From Desulfuromonadaceae bacterium (GTDB lineage: Bacteria > Desulfobacterota > Desulfuromonadia > Geobacterales > Pseudopelobacteraceae), in contig JAQTQX010000001.1 in assembly GCA_028712075.1 (NCBI GenBank), positions 62,001 to 126,000 of the forward strand: a DNA stretch of 64,000 nucleotides, in the 5' to 3' direction. Within the stretch, counting starts at the first letter, position 1. Each line of letters starts with the position of its first letter. Both the position numbers and the translations under genes were made by a program. The notes beneath the pieces are model-generated. The model saw only the letters and a program-made list of their open reading frames with translations, made no database searches and was not told the DNA's origin. Below, piece after piece: positions 44,597 to 54,201 of this stretch.

Positions 44597-45364
44597 TTAC
44601 TTCAGATACTTCTCGATCAGCTTTTCCGGAATTTTTTTTCTCTCAAGCTCGGCCAATTTCCGGTCGAAATCCTTGAGCAACAGAGCACAGGGCGACTTTT
44701 TGCTGAAACCAAAATGGATCCCGGTATCGGAAATCGGCGGAGCAAGAGTTGTGAGCGACCCGTTTGAGCGGGAGCTGCTCAAAAAAGCGGTCCCGGTAAA
44801 TTGGCCGGTAACGAAGTAATCTATCTGGCCGTTCTCCAGACGTTGAAAATTTTCCTTCATGGTGCCGATTTCCTGGATCGTCAGCTCTTTTTGCCAATAT
44901 TCATCAAACCCTCCGCCGAATTTATCCCCCAGACTTATGACTCCGCTATGCCCCTTCAAATCGCTCCAGGTGCGGTAGGGAAACTGTCTGTCCTTGCGGA
45001 CAAAAATCACTATCGGATTGGCAAAGGATCGATGAGAGGTAAAAGACAAATATCGAGAGCGTTCCGGAGTAATTCTGAGGCTGAGCAACAGATCAATCTC
45101 CCCCAGTTCGGCCAGGTACAGCGACCGCTTCCACGGATAAATTACCGGCTTCAATGTTACTCCGGCAGGAACCAGTTTCTTGAGCAATTCGACACTTGCT
45201 CCTTCAAAAATGCCCTTTTCAGAGGCCCAGTGATACGGCGGGTACTGGGGATTAGCGGAATAAATTATGGTGTTACACTCTTGCGCTATCTCTTCTGCGC
45301 AAGAATACCCATTGAATAGCAGAACGGTGATGAGTGCCATAGACCGAATCATGTTGACGCACAT
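44597..45364 (-). CDS. Periplasmic solute-binding protein, family 3 type (copy 1)
   Basis: The 255-residue precursor has a signal peptide (residues about 1-23, VLLFNGYSC-AEE). The mature part has the two-lobe family 3 pattern: YSANPQYPPYHWASEKGIFE, then GEIDLLLSLRITPERSRYLS and ENGQIDYFVTGQF. It would bind a small polar solute such as an amino acid. No permease or ATPase gene is nearby. It is a clear paralogue of the next gene upstream and lies between two hybrid kinases, which suggests a sensing rather than transport role (inference). GGGGG lies seven bases before the ATG. Confidence 0.85.
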   Translation of the reverse strand: MCVNMIRSMALITVLLFNGYSCAEEIAQECNTIIYSANPQYPPYHWASEKGIFEGASVELLKKLVPAGVTLKPVIYPWKRSLYLAELGEIDLLLSLRITPERSRYLSFTSHRSFANPIVIFVRKDRQFPYRTWSDLKGHSGVISLGDKFGGGFDEYWQKELTIQEIGTMKENFQRLENGQIDYFVTGQFTGTAFLSSSRSNGSLTTLAPPISDTGIHFGFSKKSPCALLLKDFDRKLAELERKKIPEKLIEKYLK

Positions 45365-45384
45365 GTACGCACCCCCGTCCTTCT

Positions 45385-46191
45385 CTATTTGAACGTTTCA
45401 CCCGGTTGGCTTTGGAAACGCTGGAGATATTTTTTCAGGAGCTTCTCCGACACACCCTTCCGGTCAACCTCAGCCAAACGCCTGCTGACAGAGTCAATCT
45501 GCTGAGTGCAGGGGGATTTTTTGCTGAAACCAAAATGGATATCCATACTGGAGATGGCCGGTGACAGGGCAACAATCTGGTTCTTGAATTTCTGACTGGA
45601 GATATATGCCTCCCCCAGATAGCGGCTTGTGACAAAATAGTCGATCCGCCCCTCGTCAAGCTTTTTGAAGTTTTCCACCATACTCGGGGCATCCTCCATC
45701 ATCAGCTCTTTGCGCCAGTATTCATCAAAACCACCGCCGAACGTATCACCAAGGCTTCTACCGCCCCGTTTTCCGATTAAATCCCTCCATTCCTTGTAGG
45801 GAAACGAGCCATTTTTGCGGACAAATACTACGATCGGATTGGGGAAGGCGCGGTGGCTGGTGAACGTCAGATATTCAGAACGTTCCGGAGTTATCCGAAG
45901 GCTGAGCAGCAGATCGATCTTTCCTTCTGCTGCCAGTGACATCGAACGTTTCCAGGGGAGAAGGAGCGGTTTCAATGTTATGCCGGGGGGTGCCACCAGA
46001 GCAAGAAGCTCAATGCTGGCGCCATCGAAATGGTCGCCGCCAACACCCCAGTCGTATGGCGGGTACTGCGGGTTGGTGGAATAAACAATGGTGTCGCATG
46101 TACCGGTGGAAAGTTTTTCAGCACCATACGCCGCAGTGGTGCCAGAAAGAATGATTACCGCAGACATCACCAGCGTAATACATTTCAACAT
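45385..46191 (-). CDS. Periplasmic solute-binding protein, family 3 type (copy 2)
   Basis: The 268-residue paralogue of the downstream gene shares YSTNPQYPPYDWG, LLLSLRITPERSEYLTFTSHR, FGGGFDEYWRKEL and IHFGFSKKSPC. A signal peptide ends near AAYG-AEK. The ATG at 46191 is preceded by GTGGGGGTGCGT, nearly the same leader as copy 1, so the duplication included the ribosome site. The gap to copy 1 is 20 bases, so they are probably co-transcribed. Confidence 0.85.
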   Translation of the reverse strand: MLKCITLVMSAVIILSGTTAAYGAEKLSTGTCDTIVYSTNPQYPPYDWGVGGDHFDGASIELLALVAPPGITLKPLLLPWKRSMSLAAEGKIDLLLSLRITPERSEYLTFTSHRAFPNPIVVFVRKNGSFPYKEWRDLIGKRGGRSLGDTFGGGFDEYWRKELMMEDAPSMVENFKKLDEGRIDYFVTSRYLGEAYISSQKFKNQIVALSPAISSMDIHFGFSKKSPCTQQIDSVSRRLAEVDRKGVSEKLLKKYLQRFQSQPGETFK

Positions 46192-46261
46192 ACGCACCCC
46201 CACAAAACAGTATGGCAGCAACTCTATCGGAATAACCTTGATTTATTGAACAGACGACACA

Positions 46262-48487
46262 TTATACACTCGCTTCTTCGCGCTCTAGCAGACAAGATTC
46301 GATGGCCGAGAGCATGTCGGTCGGTCTCAGAGGCTTCTGCAGGAAGACAACGTCGAGCGCCTTGATACCGGCATGTCCGATAATGTCATCTGTATAGCCG
46401 CTGGTCATAATGATCGGCAGCAGCGGCCGCTGGCGCCTGATCTGTTCGACCAGATCCCGACCATTCATGCGGGGCATGATCACATCAACAAGGGCCAACC
46501 GTATTTCATCGCGATGGGCAGCGAACATTTCAATTCCCTCAACTCCGTCGGCCGCCATGAATACGGTGTAACCGCAACGGCTCAGCACCTCGCGGTGGAG
46601 TCTCATGGTCGCAATATCATCTTCGACGACAAGTATACCGAACCCACCACCAGGCCTGGACGGCACCATCGCCTCGACGTGCTGTACCTGTGGAGCCTCT
46701 CCGGAATACAGCGGCAGGTATACATGAAAATCCGTACTGTTACCAGGAGTTGTGGTAACGGAAACATAGCCGTTATGCTTGCTGACAATACCTTGGACGA
46801 TCGACAACCCGAGGCCGGTACCGGTGCCCATTTTCTTGGTGGTGAAAAACGGCTTGAAAATATGTTCCATATTTTCGGCCGAAATACCGCTCCCGTTGTC
46901 ACCAACAGTAAGACAGGCGTACTGTCCGGACGGAATGACCGTATTTCCCTCTACGTGTGCTTTTTCAAGCTGAACCACATTCGTTGAAACAGTAATTATT
47001 CCGTTGCTCTTTACGGCATCACGCGCATTGACAACCAGATTGATCAGCACCTGTTCAATCTGGACACGATCAACAATCACCGGTATCCGACCCTCGCCAA
47101 GAGAGATGGTCAGTTCGATATCTTCACGAATCAGCCTCCCCAGACTTTTGCCAATAACGGCAAGTATCTGATTAAGGTCATCAAAATGCAGTTGGACGTC
47201 ATGTTTGCCGCTGAAAGCCAGCAGGCTGCGCGTCATATCAGAAGCCCTCTCGACAGAGGCCGAAATTTCACGGGCAATCGTCTGACTCTCTTCATCCTGG
47301 GGAATGGTCATTTTCAGCAGATCAGCGTACCCGCTGATAACAGTGAGCACATTATTAAAGTCGTGAACGACCCCTCCGGCCAGCGCTCCGACGGATTCCA
47401 TTTTCTGGGCATGATACAGCTGGGCTTCAAGGCTCATCCTCTCAGTGGCGTCCTCAAGCATTTCGAGCGCCGCAATGACTCTGCCGTCACGGTCGCGAAT
47501 GGGTGTCGCCGAAAACACCAGATGGCAGTTGCGGCCCGAAAAAGTATAGTCCCCCTCGCCATGAATCGCCTCTGGAATGAGCCGTGAACGGATAACACCG
47601 GAATAAAAATCGGGGGCCTCCTCGTATTTCCCTTCCAGAACAATATCGGCAAGACAGGGTCGGACAGAGGGGTAGAATGGCCGCCACTGTTCTTTGGTAC
47701 CGACAATGTCCTCAGCCTTTACTCCGGTCAACTCCTCCAGAGCACGGTTCCAGATCAGAACCACATGGTCGGCGTCAATAACAAAAGTTGGAGTTGTGGC
47801 GTTCTGCAGCAGGTTTTCGGCAAAATCCATCTTGTCACGCAACTGCCGCTCTGCGTTCAGGCGGCTGGTAATATCGAAAACAATCAGATGCAGTAGTTTC
47901 ACGCCGCCAATTGTGGTCAGACTGCCGAACACCTCGACATCCTTGACGCTACCGTCAGCACCGCGGTGGCAGGACTGAAACTGCAGAGCCCCCGCCTCCC
48001 TGACTTCGTCCATCGACTTCCTGACCACTTCCGCACCGGCACAGTTGAACTCGAATATACTGGTCTGTAGAAAAACCTCGTGACTGTAACCGTAAAACCG
48101 GCAGGCTGACGGGTTCGCTTCCACAACGGCACCATTGGCCGGATTAACAATCAGCATAACAGCCAGACTCTTCTGAAGCTGCTGCCGGTGGCGTTCTTCA
48201 CTCTCGTGGAGCATCCGGGAAACGGTGGTGACCCTGTGCCAACCAAGCAAGATCACACATGCAACAAGCAGCCAGGTAAACATGACAACAGCGACGAAGG
48301 GCACGACGATTCCGCTTGCTTTGCCCCCCGCGGCATTTTCCAGGGTGGTGACAACTATAACCGAGTGCTTGTCAAAACCTCCCCAGAGAAGTATGACCAC
48401 AGCCAATATTGTCCAGATGACGGCTGCGCCGGCATACCACAAAACATGCTTTTTGCCCGGTTGTAACTCTGTTTCCGGCTGGGTCAT
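46262..48487 (-). CDS. PAS-PAS hybrid histidine kinase with C-terminal receiver
   Basis: The protein has 741 residues from the ATG at 48485-48487 (GGGGGA upstream). Two membrane segments (about 15-35 and 60-85) frame a small periplasmic loop. Two PAS domains follow ([40 protein letters not shown]), then HisKA (GGVVHDFNN, His 375), HATPase ([30 protein letters not shown]) and a receiver ([12 protein letters not shown], Asp 668). The kinase core belongs to the same broad type as its two neighbours but is much less similar than they are to each other. Confidence 0.92.
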   Translation of the reverse strand: MTQPETELQPGKKHVLWYAGAAVIWTILAVVILLWGGFDKHSVIVVTTLENAAGGKASGIVVPFVAVVMFTWLLVACVILLGWHRVTTVSRMLHESEERHRQQLQKSLAVMLIVNPANGAVVEANPSACRFYGYSHEVFLQTSIFEFNCAGAEVVRKSMDEVREAGALQFQSCHRGADGSVKDVEVFGSLTTIGGVKLLHLIVFDITSRLNAERQLRDKMDFAENLLQNATTPTFVIDADHVVLIWNRALEELTGVKAEDIVGTKEQWRPFYPSVRPCLADIVLEGKYEEAPDFYSGVIRSRLIPEAIHGEGDYTFSGRNCHLVFSATPIRDRDGRVIAALEMLEDATERMSLEAQLYHAQKMESVGALAGGVVHDFNNVLTVISGYADLLKMTIPQDEESQTIAREISASVERASDMTRSLLAFSGKHDVQLHFDDLNQILAVIGKSLGRLIREDIELTISLGEGRIPVIVDRVQIEQVLINLVVNARDAVKSNGIITVSTNVVQLEKAHVEGNTVIPSGQYACLTVGDNGSGISAENMEHIFKPFFTTKKMGTGTGLGLSIVQGIVSKHNGYVSVTTTPGNSTDFHVYLPLYSGEAPQVQHVEAMVPSRPGGGFGILVVEDDIATMRLHREVLSRCGYTVFMAADGVEGIEMFAAHRDEIRLALVDVIMPRMNGRDLVEQIRRQRPLLPIIMTSGYTDDIIGHAGIKALDVVFLQKPLRPTDMLSAIESCLLEREEASV

Positions 48488-48544
48488 GTCACATTCCCCC
48501 GTACTGCCCGGCCAGACGGCAGCATAGTAGCTGCAGAACACGCT

Positions 48545-50470
48545 TCACAGACATTTGAGCACCTCTTTCAGCACCGATAATTTGTACGGCTTCTGGATGA
48601 AGCCGGCCAGGCCTTTGCCGATAAACCTCTGTGTGACTTCCAGTTCGTTGTAGCCGCTCGACATAACCACCCTGGCGGCCGGCTTGATCAGCCGTAACTC
48701 GCGAAAGCACTGTTCACCATCAAGATGCGGCATAGTCAGGTCAAGGATGACCAGACTGATATCATCCCTGCTTTTGAATACATTAACCGCTTCCCTGCCG
48801 TCATTGGCGGTAACAACCGTAAAACCAAGCTCCTTGAGCATTTCGGCCCCGATGCCCCGCACCGTTTCTTCGTCATCAACCAGCAGTACCGTACCAGAGC
48901 CTTTCCAGCCATCAATATGTGGAGCACCGTTGAACAGTTCGGCAGGCCGGCTGCTGGCAGGAAGAAGGATCTTCAGGATCGAACCTTTGCCCGATTCGCT
49001 GTAGACTTTGATCGCACCTTTATGACCACGCACAATACCGAGGACGGCGGCCATACCTAGACCGCGCCCGGTAAATTTCGTGGTAAAAAACGGATCGAAA
49101 AGTTTTACCATCGTATTTTTATCCATACCACAGCCGCTATCGGCTATTTCCAGATACACATACAGGCCATCGGAAAGATTTTCATCCAGCCAGACATCTT
49201 TCAGGTAATCCTGGTCGCAGTCCATACAACCGGTAGTTACGGCAATAACACCGCTCTTATCGCCGATTGCCTCCGAGGCATTGATAACAAGGTTCATAAT
49301 GATCTGGCGCATCTGGGTGGCGTCGGCTTCCACCGTGGGGAGAGGAGTGTGCAGATTAAAACGGAGCACCGCTTTTTTTGAGATGGAGACCTCCAGCATG
49401 TGGAGCATTTCTTTCAACAGGCTGTTCAGGTCGAGCTGCTCGACCTGAAACTTACCTTTGCCGGAGTAGGCAAGCATCTGATTGGCCAGATCGGCGGCCC
49501 GGGCAGCCGCCTTTTCGATCCGGTGGAGATTTTCAATGGCGGGAGATTCGGGATTCATACGCATCATTGCCAGATCCGCGTTGCCGATAATGGCCATCAG
49601 AATGTTATTAAAATCGTGCGCAATGCCGCCGGCCAGCACGCCAAGGCTCTCCAGTTTCTGAGCGTGGAGCAGTTGGCGTTCCATACCGTCGCGCTCCGCT
49701 TCAGCAAGCTTGCGGGCCGTGATGTTGGTGACAAAAGCAATATATCTGGCAGGTGAGAGTTTGACGCCAGCCAGTGACCAGTAGCCAATTTCACCATCTT
49801 TCCTCTTGAAGGCCATTTCAGCAAAGGTGCGGCCGGATTCCACAACCTGCCTGAAGCTTTTGCCAGCCGAATCCAGCGACTCCGGCGGCAGCAGATCAGG
49901 TATGGAGAGAGTCAGCAGCTCCTCCTCGCCGTACCCGGTCAAGCTGCAGGCAGAGGGATTCACATCGACGTAGTGGCCGGTCTCGTCACAGACAAAAATA
50001 GCATGAGGGGAGTTGGTGATGTAATGCCGGAAACGCTCTTCGTTCTCCCTGATAAGCGTTTCTGATTTTTTCTGGTCGGTAACGTCGGAGAAGATCACAA
50101 GAACCCGATACGGAGAGGATGCGCCATCCCTGAACTGCGGCACGGCTGAAACCGTAATCCAGCGATATTGTTCCCGGTCGGGATGGAACACCCCCATCAG
50201 GGAGTCTGTGACTTGTAACCCACTCCGCAGCGCCACCATGGCGGGGTGTTCTTCTCCGGCCAGAGGGTCGCCCTGTTCGGTTATGCAGCGCCACATGGGA
50301 TCCAGTGACATGCGCCCAATTATCTGATCGCGGCTGAGTCCCAGAATGTTTTCGGCCGCCCGGTTGGCCTCTACGACAGTGCCGTCAGCGTCTTGGTATA
50401 TGACGCCCTGGCTCATGGCATCAAGGAGTATCCTGAACTTTTCTTCGCATTCAATGACGGCAGATGACAT
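48545..50470 (-). CDS. Cytoplasmic PAS-PAS hybrid histidine kinase with C-terminal receiver
   Basis: The protein has 641 residues from the ATG at 50468-50470 (AAGG eight bases upstream). There is no membrane segment. Two PAS domains (FRILLDAMSQGVIYQDADGT; AIFVCDETGHYVDVNPSACS) precede HisKA (GGIAHDFNN, His 285), HATPase (DSGCGMD; GRGLGMAAVLGIVRGHKG) and a receiver (LDLTMPHLDG, Asp 577). It lies 57 bases upstream of the next kinase on the same strand, so the array may be one transcript. Confidence 0.92.
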   Translation of the reverse strand: MSSAVIECEEKFRILLDAMSQGVIYQDADGTVVEANRAAENILGLSRDQIIGRMSLDPMWRCITEQGDPLAGEEHPAMVALRSGLQVTDSLMGVFHPDREQYRWITVSAVPQFRDGASSPYRVLVIFSDVTDQKKSETLIRENEERFRHYITNSPHAIFVCDETGHYVDVNPSACSLTGYGEEELLTLSIPDLLPPESLDSAGKSFRQVVESGRTFAEMAFKRKDGEIGYWSLAGVKLSPARYIAFVTNITARKLAEAERDGMERQLLHAQKLESLGVLAGGIAHDFNNILMAIIGNADLAMMRMNPESPAIENLHRIEKAAARAADLANQMLAYSGKGKFQVEQLDLNSLLKEMLHMLEVSISKKAVLRFNLHTPLPTVEADATQMRQIIMNLVINASEAIGDKSGVIAVTTGCMDCDQDYLKDVWLDENLSDGLYVYLEIADSGCGMDKNTMVKLFDPFFTTKFTGRGLGMAAVLGIVRGHKGAIKVYSESGKGSILKILLPASSRPAELFNGAPHIDGWKGSGTVLLVDDEETVRGIGAEMLKELGFTVVTANDGREAVNVFKSRDDISLVILDLTMPHLDGEQCFRELRLIKPAARVVMSSGYNELEVTQRFIGKGLAGFIQKPYKLSVLKEVLKCL

Positions 50471-50533
50471 ATGCGAAACCTTTTTGTATTTGGAATTTCC
50501 GCAGGGTACCAGGTGACAGCAGAATGACGTTGA

Positions 50534-50561
50534 ATAATACATTATTACTGCGTCAAATCAA
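50534..50561 (-). promoter_or_regulatory. Possible sigma-70 promoter for the kinase array
   Basis: Minus strand: TTGATT (50556-50561), a 16-base spacer and TATTAT (50534-50539). It would give a leader of about 55 bases before the first kinase ATG at 50470. Nothing else is recognised in the 211-base gap to the RlpA-like gene. Confidence 0.4.
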
Positions 50562-50681
50562 GGTATTTAGCCGCACTATTCCATCCATTGCACACAAAAA
50601 AACCGCCCCTGTCTGGGTGACAGAAGCAGTCCGAATAACTCGAATTGAAAACACCCCTTACACGCAAATATGGAATTGGAA

Positions 50682-51173
50682 TTACATCGGGTTCTCCAGG
50701 CTATCTTCAAGGAGCGGTATGATGACCACCTTGATTTTCCCCTTACCCCACAAGTCGATTTTTTTTGCAGCGGCACGAGAGAGGTCAATAAAATGGAACG
50801 GTTTCGATGCGCACCGGTCAGTGATGGTAACAGTGACTTCCTGCCTGCTCGCCTTGTTAACCACCCGCACAACCGTGCCAAGCGGCAGGCTTTCGTGTGC
50901 AGCGGTTAACTTATCCGGATTGTAACGCTGGCCTGACGTAGTGCGGCGCCCTTCGAAGCGACGCGCATAATAAGACGCAAACCCCTCGACCGATTCAAAA
51001 GCACTACTCTTGAGCACAAGCTCTTCGAGGCCGCCCAGCAGCTCTGCAGAGGAATCAGGCACAAGCACCGTACCGCTTGCGGCCTGCTCGTCGGCAGTTA
51101 CGGTCGACACCCATACGAGCAGGGAACAAAGGGTGATGAGTACCGATTTCACGCTGAAGTTAAGCCGTTTCAT
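50682..51173 (-). CDS. RlpA-like double-psi beta-barrel protein
   Basis: The 163-residue protein has a Sec signal peptide (SVLITLCSLLVWVSTVTA) without a lipobox. The C-terminal half is an RlpA domain (GFASYYARRFEGRRTTSGQR; AAHESLPLGTVVRVVN). RlpA proteins are outer-envelope lytic transglycosylases or septal ring proteins. The usual DRGPF turn is changed to DRCASKPFHFIDLS, so activity is uncertain. In-frame ATGs at 51194 and 51278 would extend the N terminus; the former is also possible. The SPOR domain of larger RlpA proteins is absent. Confidence 0.75.
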   Translation of the reverse strand: MKRLNFSVKSVLITLCSLLVWVSTVTADEQAASGTVLVPDSSAELLGGLEELVLKSSAFESVEGFASYYARRFEGRRTTSGQRYNPDKLTAAHESLPLGTVVRVVNKASRQEVTVTITDRCASKPFHFIDLSRAAAKKIDLWGKGKIKVVIIPLLEDSLENPM

Positions 51174-51205
51174 GAGGGCGTGTATACAATGCATGGCTGT
51201 TCCGG

Positions 51206-52090
51206 TCAAGCTTTGCTCAGATATTCGGCGATACCCTCCCGTACGCCACGAGGAGTAAAGCCGAACACTTTCTGCCATTCGTCACCGCCAATGTTCTCCT
51301 CCAGCAGCATCTGCAGCTGGTCGCGGGTAATCGGAAACTGCGGAATGTTCTGCAATAACGGGATAGCCAGCTTCATCAGCTCCAGTGGAAGATGTGGCTT
51401 CCACGGCTTCGGACGCCCCAAGGCAGCGGCAATCAGATCAAGAAGTTCCTCATAACTGAGCCGATCGGCGCCACACAGTTCGTAGGTCTGCCCGACTGTT
51501 TCGGGCAGTATCAGCGCGCGTGCGAAACAACGGGCGACATCGTCTGCATGAATCGGCTGCAGCCGATAGCTGCCGCTGCCGATAACCGGCATGACCTGTG
51601 CGAGTCGCATCTGTCGCGCAAGCATGTTGATGAAGGAGTCATGCGGACCGAATATGAGTGACGGGCGAAATATCGTCCACTCCCGTGAGCAGTCCCGCAC
51701 CGCCTGTTCTGCCTGCCACTTGGTCCGATGATAGGCAGAAACCGCACCCGGCCGCGTTCCCAGAGCGGACATCTGCAGATAACGGCGGACACCGTTATCT
51801 GCGGCGGCCGTCAACAGGTTGGCCGTAGCCTGTTGATGCAGCCGGGCAAACGTAATCCCGCGCAGAGGGAATTCACGAATAATCCCTACCAGATTGATGA
51901 CGGCATCGCACCCTTCAAGAGCCGGTGCAAAACTCTTCCGACTGGTTACGTCACCAGGAATACGTTCAACCCCCTCGGTAATGATGCTGCGGCCATGCAC
52001 CAACAGGCGTATTGAATGGCCATTCGCCAACAGTTCTCGGACCAGATATTCTCCGACAAAGCCAGTTCCCCCGGCAACAAAAATTCTCAT
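51206..52090 (-). CDS. NAD-dependent epimerase-like protein (complex I NDUFA9 family)
   Basis: The 294-residue Rossmann-fold protein has the nucleotide motif GGTGFVGEYLV (residues 7-17), DAVINLVGIIREF and the modified active-site YHRTKWQAE. This is the extended short-chain dehydrogenase subfamily named after NDUFA9, often involved in quinone or sugar-nucleotide chemistry. GGAGG lies four bases before the ATG at 52088-52090. The RlpA-like gene begins 32 bases beyond its stop. Confidence 0.85.
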   Translation of the reverse strand: MRIFVAGGTGFVGEYLVRELLANGHSIRLLVHGRSIITEGVERIPGDVTSRKSFAPALEGCDAVINLVGIIREFPLRGITFARLHQQATANLLTAAADNGVRRYLQMSALGTRPGAVSAYHRTKWQAEQAVRDCSREWTIFRPSLIFGPHDSFINMLARQMRLAQVMPVIGSGSYRLQPIHADDVARCFARALILPETVGQTYELCGADRLSYEELLDLIAAALGRPKPWKPHLPLELMKLAIPLLQNIPQFPITRDQLQMLLEENIGGDEWQKVFGFTPRGVREGIAEYLSKA

Positions 52091-52267
52091 GGCACCTCCG
52101 GCTATCTCACATCTCTCTGGTACATTCTTTTTCTGATATGGTTTAATGTTGCATTTCATGGTATTTAAGGTACGTATTTCCTCAAAATCGCCGGATACGT
52201 TCGCCCTGGAGGTTCCCCTGGATTTTTCGCCGTTCAATATGATCAGCGTACACTTGGCGGTTATGCC

Positions 52268-53650
52268 GTGAACCGCGTCCTGTCATTTTATTATGACGGA
52301 GCACTTGTTCAGGCGGTAACAGTGCGCATTGTTGACGGCTTGGCACTTGTCGAGGATGCCAGATCCTTCCCGTTTGAGGAACTCACGGGATATCTTTCCA
52401 TCTGCCAGGAAAAAAGCTGCGTCGTTTGCAGCAACCCTCAGCAATTCAACCAGGATATCATACACCTCCCCCCTGCCGCTGCCAAACATTATGAGAAACT
52501 GGTACGCGGTGAAGTTCTGCGGCTTCATCCGGAACTGACCGCCTTCAGCTTCATGTATCATATCATCGGCGACAGTATGATCGACACCAAACCGTTCAAC
52601 AAGATTGCCGTGTTCAGCTATGCCGATGCATTTCTGGCAGATTTCATGTCTGAATTGAACACGGCCGAAATGGCGACGTCCGCTATTTACCCGGCACCAT
52701 ATGTAATCCAGAAACTGGCGCTTTCCACCTGCAGCGCTGATCCAGACCAGCCCTGCATAGTTATCGCATCTCTTCAGGGAGAAAAGTTTTTTCTCGTCAG
52801 CGAAAATGGTGAACTCGAATTTGTCCGGAAGATTCCATCCCTGTACGATTCCCTGCTGCCCGACGACACCAACAACATCAACATGACAGTCGATTACTGT
52901 TTTCAGTCGCTGCGCCTTCGCCCGATTGAAGCTGTCATGCTCAATCAGCCGAAATTTTCTCTGGACCTGTCCCATCTGGTTTCCATTCCGTTCAGGGCCG
53001 CTCTGCCGCCAGAACTTACCGACCTCCCCGCCTATATTGTCCAGGAGTATCTGGCTCCGGTTGCAGCCGCACTACATGCCGTCACGTCACCCCGTACCGG
53101 GAATATCCTCCCCTCAGGCTATACACGCGATGCCGTGCACAAAAAGATTTTCGCCGGTGCAACACTGTTTATGGCACTCCTGTCGCTGGTTGCCGCGCTA
53201 CTTTTTGTCAAGGAGTTTATGGCGGTTTCCCGGCTGAAATCATCCATCAGCGGGATAAAGACAGAATTACGTGATTCGGCACAGGAACTGGCAGCTTTCC
53301 GTGCTCTTGAAAAAGATGTGGGACAGTTCAAGCAGCCGCTCGAACTTATCAATAAACACAACGCTTCGGCTAATCCCGCGACCGCTCTGGCAGCGCTACA
53401 TTTACCCGTTTCAGAAGACTATCAGATCAAGTCGGTTTCTGTTCAGAATGGCGTAGGTTGGACCAACATCCGGATTGAGGGGACACTGAACGGCTCGGGC
53501 TATAGCAATACCCAGGCGTTATACGAAAAATTTGTTGCGCAAGTTGCCCAGCTTCCCGGGCTTACAGCCGTATCCGGAAACGTTGATGTCAAACTGAAGA
53601 GTGTCAACATACAGGCCCGCTATATCGATAAAGGCCCAAAAAGCAAATGA
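52268..53650 (+). CDS. mshI: MshI-like pilus assembly protein (PilM-type domain fused to PilN-type domain)
   Basis: The 460-residue protein starts with GTG. Residues 1-290 resemble the actin-like PilM fold (NRVLSFYYDGALVQAVTVRI; FNKIAVFSYADAFLADFMSE). A single membrane segment at about 299-322 (LFMALLSLVAALLFVKEF) is followed by a coiled coil and a periplasmic ferredoxin-like domain, as in PilN. This arrangement and its place at the head of the locus match MshI. It links cytoplasmic ATPase and inner-membrane platform. The next gene overlaps by four bases (ATGA). Confidence 0.78.
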   Translation: MNRVLSFYYDGALVQAVTVRIVDGLALVEDARSFPFEELTGYLSICQEKSCVVCSNPQQFNQDIIHLPPAAAKHYEKLVRGEVLRLHPELTAFSFMYHIIGDSMIDTKPFNKIAVFSYADAFLADFMSELNTAEMATSAIYPAPYVIQKLALSTCSADPDQPCIVIASLQGEKFFLVSENGELEFVRKIPSLYDSLLPDDTNNINMTVDYCFQSLRLRPIEAVMLNQPKFSLDLSHLVSIPFRAALPPELTDLPAYIVQEYLAPVAAALHAVTSPRTGNILPSGYTRDAVHKKIFAGATLFMALLSLVAALLFVKEFMAVSRLKSSISGIKTELRDSAQELAAFRALEKDVGQFKQPLELINKHNASANPATALAALHLPVSEDYQIKSVSVQNGVGWTNIRIEGTLNGSGYSNTQALYEKFVAQVAQLPGLTAVSGNVDVKLKSVNIQARYIDKGPKSK

Positions 53651-54201
53651 ACGACTTCATGAACAAAAAGAGCATGCCTGAGAACATGCTGAAGAGATGG
53701 TTCTTCATAGCTGCTGCACTGTTACTGTTAGCGGCGGTTGCCTGGATCACCGAGTTGCGGCAACGCATAGTACTCGAGAAATCCCTGAAAGAACTGGCCC
53801 GTGCACAAAGCGGGCTCAGCCGGCTGAAGGCCGCCTCCGCAAGCCGCCGGCAGATGATTACGACACTTCAATCCCAGCTTGGACAGGGCCCAGTCAAAAA
53901 ATCTCCTGAGATGGTTTTGTATGAAAAATCAGAGGAGATGCAGACAGCTCTCAAGGCGGATGATATGATTTTTTCCGGCATTGCAAAAAATGGGGGGGAG
54001 GCTTCACTGCAGTTCACGCTGACGTTCAACAATCCGGATTACACCACTCTGCTCAATACGGTCAGCTCGCTTCATACGGCTGCATTCCCTTTGACACCAA
54101 TCAGTTCAATCGTGGTTACGCAGTCCAGTGTAAAGGGCACCGAAGGACTGTCGGTAAAGGTTGTTGGCAAAATTATTACTATAGAGAAGGCAAAACCATG
54201 A
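53647..54201 (+). CDS. PilO/MshJ-like inner-membrane pilus alignment protein
   Basis: The 184-residue protein has one membrane segment (WFFIAAALLLLAAVAWI), a coiled coil (about 40-75) and a small C-terminal domain with LQFTLTFNNPDYTTLLNTVS, the PilO-type fold. It overlaps its neighbours by four bases on both sides. It should pair with the PilN-like part of MshI in the periplasm. Sequence similarity is low, so the call depends on topology and order. Confidence 0.68.
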   Translation: MNDFMNKKSMPENMLKRWFFIAAALLLLAAVAWITELRQRIVLEKSLKELARAQSGLSRLKAASASRRQMITTLQSQLGQGPVKKSPEMVLYEKSEEMQTALKADDMIFSGIAKNGGEASLQFTLTFNNPDYTTLLNTVSSLHTAAFPLTPISSIVVTQSSVKGTEGLSVKVVGKIITIEKAKP

